The notes below the pieces were generated by a model, which was not told where the DNA came from, made no database searches, and worked only from the letters and a program-made list of their open reading frames with translations. A stretch of DNA of 7,989 nucleotides, taken from positions 1 through 7,989 of the forward strand of contig JAEZFY010000133.1 of assembly GCA_023417265.1 (NCBI GenBank). The letters run 5' to 3'. The DNA comes from Actinomycetes bacterium (lineage in GTDB: Bacteria > Actinomycetota > Acidimicrobiia > Acidimicrobiales > Ilumatobacteraceae). The number at the start of each line of letters is the position of its first letter. Position 1 is the stretch's first letter. The translations under genes were made by a program, and so were the position numbers. Of this stretch, positions 1-7,108 are shown piece by piece.

Positions 1-31
1 GGGCCGGGCACCGCGACGCGGTGTCCGGCCC
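1..31. terminator. Strong hairpin downstream of the MarR gene, possible bidirectional terminator
   Basis: Bases 1-14 pair with 18-31, giving a 14-bp stem with a 3-nt loop (GAC at 15-17). The only imperfection is G8 opposite T24, a G.U wobble in plus-strand RNA and an A.C mismatch in minus-strand RNA. It starts 25 bp past the minus-strand stop of the MarR gene and could end that transcript, or the transcript of a convergent gene to the left of the window. No T-tract follows on the side that can be seen, so it would be an I-shaped terminator of the kind described in actinobacteria. The better pairing in plus-strand RNA slightly favours a role for a gene entering from the left. Confidence 0.55.
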
Positions 32-56
32 TCGCCGCGTCGTCACGCTGGCCTGG

Positions 57-596
57 CTAGTCGGCGGCGAAGTCGCCGAAGCCGGCGCGCACGTCGCGCA
101 GCGCGGCGAACACGTCGCCCCGAGCCGCGTCGGGCATCGGCAACCGCGTGAACACCTCGTCGTTGAGCAGCTCGGTGCAGGCCTCGACGAGCTCGCTGCC
201 GCGGTCGGTGAGCGTCACCAGCACGCCGCGTCCGTCGTCAGGGTTGGGGGTGCGGGCGACGAGCCCGTCCGTCTCGAGCCGCCCGACCGCGTTGGTGACG
301 CTCGCTGCGTGCACCTGCAGGCGCTCGCCGATCTTGCCGATCGGCAGGGTCCCGGTGCGCGTGAACCCGAGCAGACGCAGCACCTCGAAGCGCGCGAACG
401 TCAGCCCCGACGGACGTAGTACCGCCTCCACTCGCGCGAGCAGCAGCTGTTGGACGCGCATCACCGAGGTGACCAGCGCCATTCCGGGCGCGGCCGCCGA
501 CCATCCGCGGGCAGCCCAGTTCTCGGCGGCGAGCTCGATCGGGTCGGCACGCCGTCCCGCCGGCACGGATGCATGGACATCTACTTTGATGTCCAA
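57..596 (-). CDS. MarR-family transcriptional regulator
   Basis: Predicted 179-aa winged helix-turn-helix regulator that would act as a DNA-binding dimer, most likely as a repressor released by a small ligand. Residues about 38-75 form the N-terminal dimerisation helices with the typical stretch LTFARFEVLRLL (65-76). The recognition-helix region is LQVHAASVTNAVGRLETDGL (93-112), and the wing is around PDDGRG (119-124) followed by VTLTDRG (127-133), a classical MarR signature. The family usually has 140-165 residues, so the N-terminus is slightly extended. The start used is TTG at 596; GTG at 566 (codon 11) is an alternative. The TTG overlaps the right edge of the palindrome at 574-595, so starting there would place the operator inside the first codons. 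The gene is divergent from the acyl-CoA mutase operon with 14 bp between starts, so the mutase genes and the regulator's own gene are the obvious targets. An acyl-CoA or organic-acid ligand is inference. Confidence 0.88.
   Translation of the reverse strand: MDIKVDVHASVPAGRRADPIELAAENWAARGWSAAAPGMALVTSVMRVQQLLLARVEAVLRPSGLTFARFEVLRLLGFTRTGTLPIGKIGERLQVHAASVTNAVGRLETDGLVARTPNPDDGRGVLVTLTDRGSELVEACTELLNDEVFTRLPMPDAARGDVFAALRDVRAGFGDFAAD
574..595. promoter_or_regulatory. Candidate MarR operator (perfect 8-bp inverted repeat)
   Basis: TGGACATC (574-581) and GATGTCCA (588-595) are perfect reverse complements separated by six bases. Size and symmetry fit operators of dimeric MarR proteins, and the site sits at the divergent start region of a MarR gene. 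It overlaps the proposed -35 box (574-579) and most of the spacer of the mutase promoter, so binding would occlude RNA polymerase. It also overlaps the candidate TTG start of the regulator, which would allow autoregulation. Binding by this particular regulator is inferred from position only. Confidence 0.72.
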
Positions 597-610
597 GTAC
601 TATCACGACG

Positions 611-611
<1 letters not shown>
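574..611 (+). promoter_or_regulatory. Predicted promoter of the acyl-CoA mutase operon, leaderless
   Basis: The -35 candidate TGGACA (574-579) matches five of six bases of the TTGACA consensus. After an 18-bp spacer comes TACTAT (598-603), a good TANNNT -10 box. Seven bases follow before A611 of the ATG, so transcription would begin at or next to the first base of the start codon. No Shine-Dalgarno sequence is present in the 14 bp upstream, which agrees with a leaderless mRNA. Confidence 0.62.
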
Positions 612-2245
<1,634 letters not shown>

Positions 2246-2323
2246 CCGTGCTGCTCACGTGCTACGCCTCCCGAACTCGGGGATTCGCAAGCTCACCCAC
2301 TCGCCGAACGGAACGTCATCGAC

Positions 2324-2731
2324 ATGGCTAACGAACGCATCCTCATCGCCAAGGTCGGCCTCGACGGGCACGACCGCGGCATCAAAGTCGTCGCCCGGAT
2401 CCTGCGCGACGCCGGGTTCGAGGTGATCTACACGGGTCTGTTCCAGACGCCCGAAACGGTCGCCGCCGCAGCGGTCGACGAGGACGTCGACGCGATCGGG
2501 CTGTCGATGCTGTCCGGGGCCCACATGACGCTCGCCCCGCTGGTGGTCACCGAAGTCCGCAAACGCGGCATGGACATCCCCGTGGTCGTCGGCGGGATCG
2601 TGCCCGACCACGACCTGCAGTCGCTCACCGACGCCGGTGTGGCGGCCGTGTTCACCCCCGGCGCAACCGCCGAGCAGATCGTCAGCGAGCTGCGCGCCGT
2701 GCTCGACCGCTCGCCGGCAGCGCCGCGCTAG
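2324..2731 (+). CDS. icmB: B12-binding small subunit of the acyl-CoA mutase
   Basis: The 135-aa protein is a stand-alone cobalamin-binding Rossmann-like domain. It carries the base-off/His-on motif DGHDRG (14-19), in which His16 would ligate cobalt, followed by the SxL element SML (61-63) and the GG element GGIVPDHD (90-97). Length and motifs match IcmB/HcmB-type subunits (about 136 aa) that pair with a separate large subunit. It lies 78 bp downstream of the large subunit on the same strand and should be cotranscribed with it. The ATG at 2324 is the only plausible start, because no ATG, GTG or TTG occurs in frame between it and the mutase stop; the ribosome-binding site is weak (GGA at 2310-2312). 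Its stop codon shares CTAG with the stop of the convergent lipoprotein gene. The small subunit alone does not show which acyl-CoA is used; that comes from the large subunit. Confidence 0.9.
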   Translation: MANERILIAKVGLDGHDRGIKVVARILRDAGFEVIYTGLFQTPETVAAAAVDEDVDAIGLSMLSGAHMTLAPLVVTEVRKRGMDIPVVVGGIVPDHDLQSLTDAGVAAVFTPGATAEQIVSELRAVLDRSPAAPR

Positions 2732-3966
2732 CGGTGCACGAACGGTAGGTCGCGGGAGATCACGGCCTGCACGGCGGCCGCCCAGAACCGGTCCTGCGGC
2801 CGATACGTGACGGTGACCACCGAGCCGTCAGCCACGATCTCCGGATCGGCCGCGCCGATCGCCTCGGTGACCGGCTGCCGCGTGACGAGGCTGGTGCCCT
2901 CGGCATACACGGTGGCGAGCTGCTCGGCGAGCGCCGTGGCGCCGTCGCCCGGCGTGCCGTAGACCACCACCGTGAGCGGTTCGCCAGCGTCGTCGACTGC
3001 CCACCCCACGGCAACGGTGTCGAACTCGGGGATTGCGGCGACGAGTTCGGCGACCTGCTCGGTCTCCTCCGGCGTCTGCGGCCGTACCGCCCCGGCACGG
3101 AAGTCGTAGCGGAAGATCTGTGCGGTGAGCACGCCGTGGGCATCGAGCGCAGCCGCGATCGCGGCGAGCTGGGGATCATCGGCCAATGTCTCCGTGCCAT
3201 CGGCCAGCCACTGCTCGACGAGCGGCGTCGCCAGCGACAAGGCGATCACGTCACCGTCGCGGGCAGCGCGGACCGGGCGGCCGAGCTGGTCGACCGCGGT
3301 CGATCCGGAGAAATCGGTCGCGAAGTCGTCGCCCTCGCGGGTGGTGACCACGCCGGGGGCAACCTCGGGCAGCCCGGCGAGCGCGTCGTCGGCGAACTGC
3401 CCGGCGGCGGCGGTGAAGTATCCGACCGGGCTCGGGAGATAGTGCACGTAGGCATCCACGTCGACGACCGACCAGCCGAGCGTGTCGTCGAACTCGCCGA
3501 GCCGGTCGACGACACGCGGGAGCAGGGGTTCGTCGAGTGGGATCCACACGGGCAAGGAGCGGTACTCGGCGGTGCCCGGGAACGACAGCGGCAACACCCA
3601 TTCGTCGAGCACCGCGTCGACGTCGTCCACGGACGCGGGCCGCTCGAGCGCGAACAACGTCGCGACTTGGGCGACGTCGGCGGCCCACACCGTGAACTCG
3701 TCGGCGCCGGCGTCCGGCACCTCGGCCAGCGCGCCGCCGATCGACCAGTCCGTACCAGTGCCGATGCCCGCACCGGACGGATCGCCGGGTGCCGTGGTGC
3801 TCGGCGCGGCCGCGGTGCTCGGGGCGGCGGTGGTGGCCGGTGCGGCGGTGCTCGAACTCGTCGAGCCGCTCGGGCTGGGATCGGCGGGCGCTGCGGGTGC
3901 ATCGTCGCTGCACGCGGCGACGGCCACGGCAGCGAGGACGATGGGGGCAAGCAGTCGACGGTGCAT
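2728..3966 (-). CDS. Putative secreted lipoprotein of unknown function
   Basis: The 412-aa protein opens with a lipoprotein signal peptide: a short basic start (MHRR), a hydrophobic stretch (about 5-18) and the lipobox V-A-A-C with Cys19 as the acylated residue. A low-complexity linker rich in Ser, Thr, Ala and Pro (about 22-67) would span the cell wall. The folded part (about 73-412) has no catalytic motif or metal site that I recognise. It alternates Asp/Val-rich strands with Ala-rich helices, and the second half may repeat the first (for example LADDPQLAAIAAALDAHGV at 262-280 and the helix around ALAEQLATVYAEG further on). Substrate binding or envelope sensing would be guesses. The gene converges on the B12-subunit gene with a 4-bp overlap at its end. 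It is divergent from folP with about 21 bp between start codons, so it probably has its own promoter. I do not recognise the family; secretion is the only supported function. Confidence 0.82.
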   Translation of the reverse strand: MHRRLLAPIVLAAVAVAACSDDAPAAPADPSPSGSTSSSTAAPATTAAPSTAAAPSTTAPGDPSGAGIGTGTDWSIGGALAEVPDAGADEFTVWAADVAQVATLFALERPASVDDVDAVLDEWVLPLSFPGTAEYRSLPVWIPLDEPLLPRVVDRLGEFDDTLGWSVVDVDAYVHYLPSPVGYFTAAAGQFADDALAGLPEVAPGVVTTREGDDFATDFSGSTAVDQLGRPVRAARDGDVIALSLATPLVEQWLADGTETLADDPQLAAIAAALDAHGVLTAQIFRYDFRAGAVRPQTPEETEQVAELVAAIPEFDTVAVGWAVDDAGEPLTVVVYGTPGDGATALAEQLATVYAEGTSLVTRQPVTEAIGAADPEIVADGSVVTVTYRPQDRFWAAAVQAVISRDLPFVHR

Positions 3967-3976
3967 GGAACGTGTG

Positions 3977-3982
3977 AAGCTA
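3977..3982 (-). promoter_or_regulatory. Possible -10 box of the lipoprotein gene
   Basis: On the minus strand, TAGCTT (3982 down to 3977) fits TANNNT and ends 10 bp before the lipoprotein ATG. A transcript from it would have a leader of only about 3 nt. No convincing -35 is seen, since the sequence 17 bp further upstream reads CATGAT. The box would lie between the two divergent start codons, just upstream of the proposed folP GTG. Confidence 0.33.
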
Positions 3983-3987
3983 CCCCG

Positions 3988-4782
3988 GTGCTACCGCTGA
4001 TCATGGGCGTGGTCAACGTCACGCCCGACTCCTTCAGCGACGGCGGCCGCCACTTCGACACCGCGGCGGCCATCGCCCACGGCCTTGCGCTGGTCACCGA
4101 CGGGGCCGACATCGTCGACGTCGGTGGCGAGTCGACGCGGCCCGGAGCGCCGCGCGTCGACGCCGACGAGGAGTTGCGCCGTGTCGTGCCCGTCGTGCGC
4201 GCGCTGGCCGGTGCCGGGGTGCGCGTGTCGGTCGACACGATGCGGGCTGCCACCGCGGCGGCCGCGATCGACGCCGGGGCGACGCTGATCAACGACGTGT
4301 CCGGCGGACAGGCCGACGTGGCGATGGCACCGCTCGTCGCCGACGCCGACGCCACGTACGTGGCGATGCACTGGCGCGGACACTCCGACCGGATGGACTC
4401 GCTCGCGGTCTACACCGACGTCGCCGTCGAGGTCCGCGACGAGCTCGCCGCGCGCATCGACGCGCTGATCGCCGCCGGTGTCCGCCGCGACCAGCTCGTG
4501 ATCGACCCCGGGCTCGGTTTCGCGAAGACCGGCGAGCACAACTGGGAGGTGTTGCGCCGACTCGACGTGCTCACCGGGTTGGGGTTCCCGATCCTGGTCG
4601 GGGCATCGCGCAAGCGCTTCCTTGCCGGGCTCGTCGGTGACGATCAGCCGGTGGAGTCCCGCGACCTGCCCACCGCGGTGGTCAGCGTGCTCGCCGCCCA
4701 GGCCGGCGCCTGGTGCGTGCGCGTTCACGACGTGCGATCGACCCAGGTCGCGCTCGCCACGCTCGCCGCGTGGGCGCCGTAA
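3988..4782 (+). CDS. folP: Dihydropteroate synthase
   Basis: The enzyme condenses p-aminobenzoate with hydroxymethyl-dihydropterin diphosphate in the cytoplasmic folate pathway and is the sulfonamide target. The signature motifs are in order: MGVVNVTPDSFSDGG (6-20), GGESTRPGA (46-54), SVDTMRA (81-87), NDVSGG (102-107), MHWRG (127-131), DPGLGFAKT (173-181), GASRKRF (205-211) and RVHDV (245-249). These include the diphosphate- and pterin-contacting Asn10, Lys180 and Arg/His near the end. The wording is very close to mycobacterial FolP1, and no key residue is missing. The GTG at 3988 gives 264 aa with a short lead like that of FolP1. GTG at 3961 and ATG at 4003 are alternatives; the latter would begin directly at the core motif and seems too short. 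There is no obvious Shine-Dalgarno. The open frame continues far upstream (from 3136), but that part is antisense to the lipoprotein gene and not protein-like. No other folate gene (folE, folB, folK) is in the window. Confidence 0.93.
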   Translation: MLPLIMGVVNVTPDSFSDGGRHFDTAAAIAHGLALVTDGADIVDVGGESTRPGAPRVDADEELRRVVPVVRALAGAGVRVSVDTMRAATAAAAIDAGATLINDVSGGQADVAMAPLVADADATYVAMHWRGHSDRMDSLAVYTDVAVEVRDELAARIDALIAAGVRRDQLVIDPGLGFAKTGEHNWEVLRRLDVLTGLGFPILVGASRKRFLAGLVGDDQPVESRDLPTAVVSVLAAQAGAWCVRVHDVRSTQVALATLAAWAP

Positions 4783-4802
4783 CAGACCGTCACCGGCAAG
4801 CG

Positions 4803-4963
4803 GTGCCAGGAGACCGCGATGATTGAGGTCGTCCGCGAGTGCCTGGCGCCGCCCGTCGGAGCGCGTCCCGATGTTGCCGAGCCGGTGCCTGGCACGGCAG
4901 CGCGCTGGTGGTTTGGTCGTGCCAGGCACTCGCCGAGACACGGTCCACGTGGTCTCCGGGCGC
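4803..4963. repeat. Nested inverted-repeat element between folP and aroK
   Basis: This 161-bp stretch fills most of the gap between two convergent genes and has three levels of symmetry. The outer arms 4803-4815 and 4951-4963 match as inverted repeats at 11 of 13 positions, with GGAGACC/GGTCTCC as the perfect core. The inner arms GCGAGTGCCTGGC (4835-4847) and GCCAGGCACTCGC (4921-4933) are a perfect 13-bp pair. In the centre lies the palindrome GTGCC-T-GGCAC (4885-4895), and GTGCC-A-GGCAC (4919-4929) overlaps the right inner arm. The motif GTGCCWGG thus occurs four times, starting at 4803, 4839, 4885 and 4919. This resembles a REP/BIME cluster or a small MITE; a bidirectional terminator is the alternative. 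There is no transposase in the window. The right end reaches the aroK stop codon. Confidence 0.68.
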
Positions 4964-5493
4964 TATCCGTTACGGAGGCGGGTGAGGATGTCGGCGGCGA
5001 CGTCGGCGGGGGTGCGGCGGTCGGTGGGGACTTGTTCGAACTGGGCGTAGTCGGCGGCGCGTTGGGCGAGCAGGTCGGCAACGCGCTGTTCGACGTCGGG
5101 GCCGGCCAGCAGGGGACGGTCGTCGGCGACGCCCTCGGCGGCGACCCTGGCGAGGATCGTGTCGAGCTCCGCCGTCAGGCAGAACACGGTTCCCGTGGCG
5201 CTCAGGGCGGCCGCGTTGACGGGGTCGAGCAGCAGCCGCCCACCGGTCGCGATGACCAACCCGTCGCGGCCGGCCAGCTCGGCGGCGACCTCGCGTTCGT
5301 AGCGCCGGAACGTGGCTTCGCCGCGCTCGGCGAAGATCCGCGTGATCGGCCCGTGGCTCTCGACGATCACGGCGTCGGTGTCGACGAACTCGTAGTCGAG
5401 CAACTCGGCGACGAGCCGGCCGACGGTCGACTTGCCGGTGCCCATGAACCCGGTCAGCACGACGTTGCTCGGCACCGTCGGCACGCTACCCAT
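4963..5493 (-). CDS. aroK: Shikimate kinase
   Basis: The 176-aa NMP-kinase-like enzyme phosphorylates shikimate at the 3-OH with ATP, the fifth step of the shikimate pathway to chorismate. It has the P-loop GFMGTGKST (15-23), the shikimate-binding DTD (38-40), FRRYE (62-66) with Arg63, the lid Arg126 in RPLL, and RAADY (145-149) corresponding to the conserved C-terminal RxxxY. Where most shikimate kinases have a GGG loop, this one reads ATGGRLLLDP (82-91), so the third Gly is Arg86. Length matches the usual 165-180 aa. ATG at 5493 is used; the GTG at codon 4 is an alternative that would still keep the P-loop. The usual actinobacterial neighbours aroC and aroB are absent here, so the gene stands alone between a convergent folP and a divergent hydrolase. 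A shikimate-kinase-like paralogue with another substrate is less likely but is raised by the altered loop. Confidence 0.87.
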   Translation of the reverse strand: MGSVPTVPSNVVLTGFMGTGKSTVGRLVAELLDYEFVDTDAVIVESHGPITRIFAERGEATFRRYEREVAAELAGRDGLVIATGGRLLLDPVNAAALSATGTVFCLTAELDTILARVAAEGVADDRPLLAGPDVEQRVADLLAQRAADYAQFEQVPTDRRTPADVAADILTRLRNG

Positions 5494-5497
5494 GCCC

Positions 5498-5511
5498 TAC
5501 CGTCGGCACCA
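5498..5511 (+). promoter_or_regulatory. Predicted -10 box of the epoxide hydrolase gene, leaderless
   Basis: TACCGT (5498-5503) fits TANNNT and is followed by exactly seven bases before A611-equivalent base A5511 of the hydrolase ATG, the same geometry as the mutase promoter. No clear -35 box or Shine-Dalgarno is seen. The upstream start codon of aroK is only 17 bp away, so the rest of the promoter must lie within aroK codons. Confidence 0.45.
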
Positions 5512-6626
5512 TGGGTGACGAGATCCGACCGTTCCGCATCGACGTGCCCGAAGGGATCCTGAGCGACCTGCGGACGCGGCTCGAAAACGCCCGCTGGCCC
5601 GACCCCGAAGTGGTCGACGACTGGTCGCAGGGCGCGCCGCTGGCCTACGTCCGCGGGCTCGCCGAGTACTGGCGGGCGGGTTACGACTGGCGGACGCGCG
5701 AGACCCTTCTCAACTCGTTCGACCAGTTCGTCACCACCATCGACGGCCTCGACATCCATTTCGTGCACGTCCGCTCGGCCGACCCCGGGGCATTGCCGCT
5801 GTTGCTCACCCACGGCTGGCCGGGCTCGTTCGCCGAGTTCCAGCGCGTATATCGCCCGCTCGCCGAGGCTGGCTTCCACGTCGTCGCCCCGTCGCTGCCC
5901 GGGTTCGGGTTCTCGTCCAAGCCGACCGCGCCTGGTGTCACCGCCGAGCGGATCGCCGCCGTGTGGGCGGCCTTGATGACGCGCCTCGGGTACGCCCGCT
6001 ACGCCGCCCAGGGCGGCGACTGGGGCTCGGTCGTGACCTCGCGCTTGGGTGCCACGGACACCGAGCACTGTGCCGGGATCCACGTCACGTTGTCGATGAC
6101 CACCGGCCCGGCCGGCGCGCCCACCGAACCGGACGAGCTCGAGGCGATCGCCCGCTTGCAGCACTATCTCGCAGTCGACTCCGGCTACTCGACCCAGCAG
6201 AAGACCCGTCCGCAGACCGTGGGCTACGGCCTGCACGACTCGCCGGTCGGTCAGCTCGCCTGGATCCTCGAGAAGTTGTGGGCATGGACCGACCATCGCC
6301 ACGTGCCTGACGACCCGCTCGCCGTGCTCGGCCGCGACGAGGTGCTCGACGACATCACGCTCTACTGGGTCACGGGTACGGCCACGTCGTCGGCACGGTT
6401 GTATTGGGAGAGCTTCGGCAAGATCGACCAGCCGCCGGTGAGCGTGCCGACCGGCGTCGCCGTGTACCCGTGCGAGATCATCCCGCCAGTGCGCAAGTGG
6501 ATGGAGCCGGTCTTCACCAACATCACGCATTGGCGGCGGTACGCGCGGGGCGGACACTTCGCCGCATGGGAGGTACCCGAGACGTTCATGGCCGACCTCG
6601 TCGAGTGGGCCGCGCCGCTGCGATGA
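5511..6626 (+). CDS. Epoxide hydrolase (alpha/beta-hydrolase fold, EHN-type N-terminus)
   Basis: The 371-aa cytosolic hydrolase would open epoxides to vicinal diols through a covalent ester intermediate. The N-terminal 110 residues match the epoxide hydrolase N-terminal domain (FRIDVPEGILSDLRTRLENA at 8-27, then WP and the YW.AGYDWR segment). The oxyanion motif HGWPGS is at 101-106. The nucleophile is Asp170 in QGGDWGS (167-173), the catalytic His is His349 in RGGHFAAWE (346-354), and the acid partner is probably Glu322. Cap tyrosines that could protonate the epoxide include Tyr298 in SSARLYWE (293-300). TRPQTVGYGLHDSPVG (232-247) is also typical of the family. Length fits microsomal/fungal-type bacterial homologues (about 370-390). 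The start ATG agrees with family alignment. The gene overlaps the next one (ATGA), suggesting coupled expression. The natural substrate cannot be read from the sequence; detoxification or degradation of an aromatic or terpenoid epoxide is possible. Confidence 0.9.
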   Translation: MGDEIRPFRIDVPEGILSDLRTRLENARWPDPEVVDDWSQGAPLAYVRGLAEYWRAGYDWRTRETLLNSFDQFVTTIDGLDIHFVHVRSADPGALPLLLTHGWPGSFAEFQRVYRPLAEAGFHVVAPSLPGFGFSSKPTAPGVTAERIAAVWAALMTRLGYARYAAQGGDWGSVVTSRLGATDTEHCAGIHVTLSMTTGPAGAPTEPDELEAIARLQHYLAVDSGYSTQQKTRPQTVGYGLHDSPVGQLAWILEKLWAWTDHRHVPDDPLAVLGRDEVLDDITLYWVTGTATSSARLYWESFGKIDQPPVSVPTGVAVYPCEIIPPVRKWMEPVFTNITHWRRYARGGHFAAWEVPETFMADLVEWAAPLR

Positions 6627-7108
6627 GTGCCGGCGGCGTGCGCTTCGAGGTCGTCGACCCCACCAGCCCGGCTGCGACCGCGGCGATGCGGGCGTACTTC
6701 GCCGAGCTCGACGACCGGTTCGCTGCCGGGTTCGACCCGGGCGACGCGCTCGGGGCGGGAGCCCGCTCGATGGCCCCGCCGGGCGGCGTGTTCGTGCTCG
6801 TCCTCGACACCGACGACGCGGTGGCCGGAAGGGTGATCGGGTGTGGCGGGTTGCAACGCTGGGACGCGACGACCGGCGAGATCAAGCGGATGTGGGTCGA
6901 CCCGGTTCGCCGCGGCACGGGCGTCGGGCGGCGGTTGCTGGCCGAACTCGAACGCCACGCCGCCGAGCTCGGCTATGCGACCGTGCTGCTCGACACGAAT
7001 GCGACGCTCAACGAGGCGATCGCGATGTACACGTCGGCGGGCTACGCCGAGGTGCCGCGCTACAACGACAACCCGTACGCCGAACGGTGGTTCAGGAAAG
7101 CGCTTTGA
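6623..7108 (+). CDS. GNAT-family N-acetyltransferase
   Basis: The 161-aa protein is a single GNAT domain that would transfer an acetyl group from acetyl-CoA to an amine. The acetyl-CoA pyrophosphate loop is RRGTGVG (96-102), preceded by the beta-4 segment IKRMWVDP (87-94). The C-terminal part has LLDTN (122-126), the helix EAIAMYTSAGY (131-141) and a YNDNPYAERWF ending (147-157), a pattern seen in small actinobacterial GNATs of unassigned substrate. The ATG overlaps the hydrolase stop as ATGA, so translation is probably coupled and the start is secure. No ribbon-helix-helix antitoxin lies beside it, so a TacA-type toxin role is not supported. The 3' end overlaps the convergent GNAT gene by 17 bp. 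Acceptor and physiological role are unknown. Confidence 0.86.
   Translation: MSAGGVRFEVVDPTSPAATAAMRAYFAELDDRFAAGFDPGDALGAGARSMAPPGGVFVLVLDTDDAVAGRVIGCGGLQRWDATTGEIKRMWVDPVRRGTGVGRRLLAELERHAAELGYATVLLDTNATLNEAIAMYTSAGYAEVPRYNDNPYAERWFRKAL

Noticed and set aside
2270..2281. CCCGA-AC-TCGGG hairpin between mutase and B12 subunit
   Set aside because: Only 4-5 bp and inside an operon; too weak to be called a terminator or attenuator.
3136..3987. Open frame extending folP about 280 codons upstream
   Set aside because: It is antisense to the lipoprotein gene, with Arg/Gly-rich, non-protein-like composition. Homology to dihydropteroate synthase begins only near 3988.
4791..4805. CACCG-N5-CGGTG hairpin 8 bp after the folP stop
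   Set aside because: A 5-bp stem without a T-tract is too weak to call as a folP terminator; its right arm overlaps the larger repeat element, which explains this region better.
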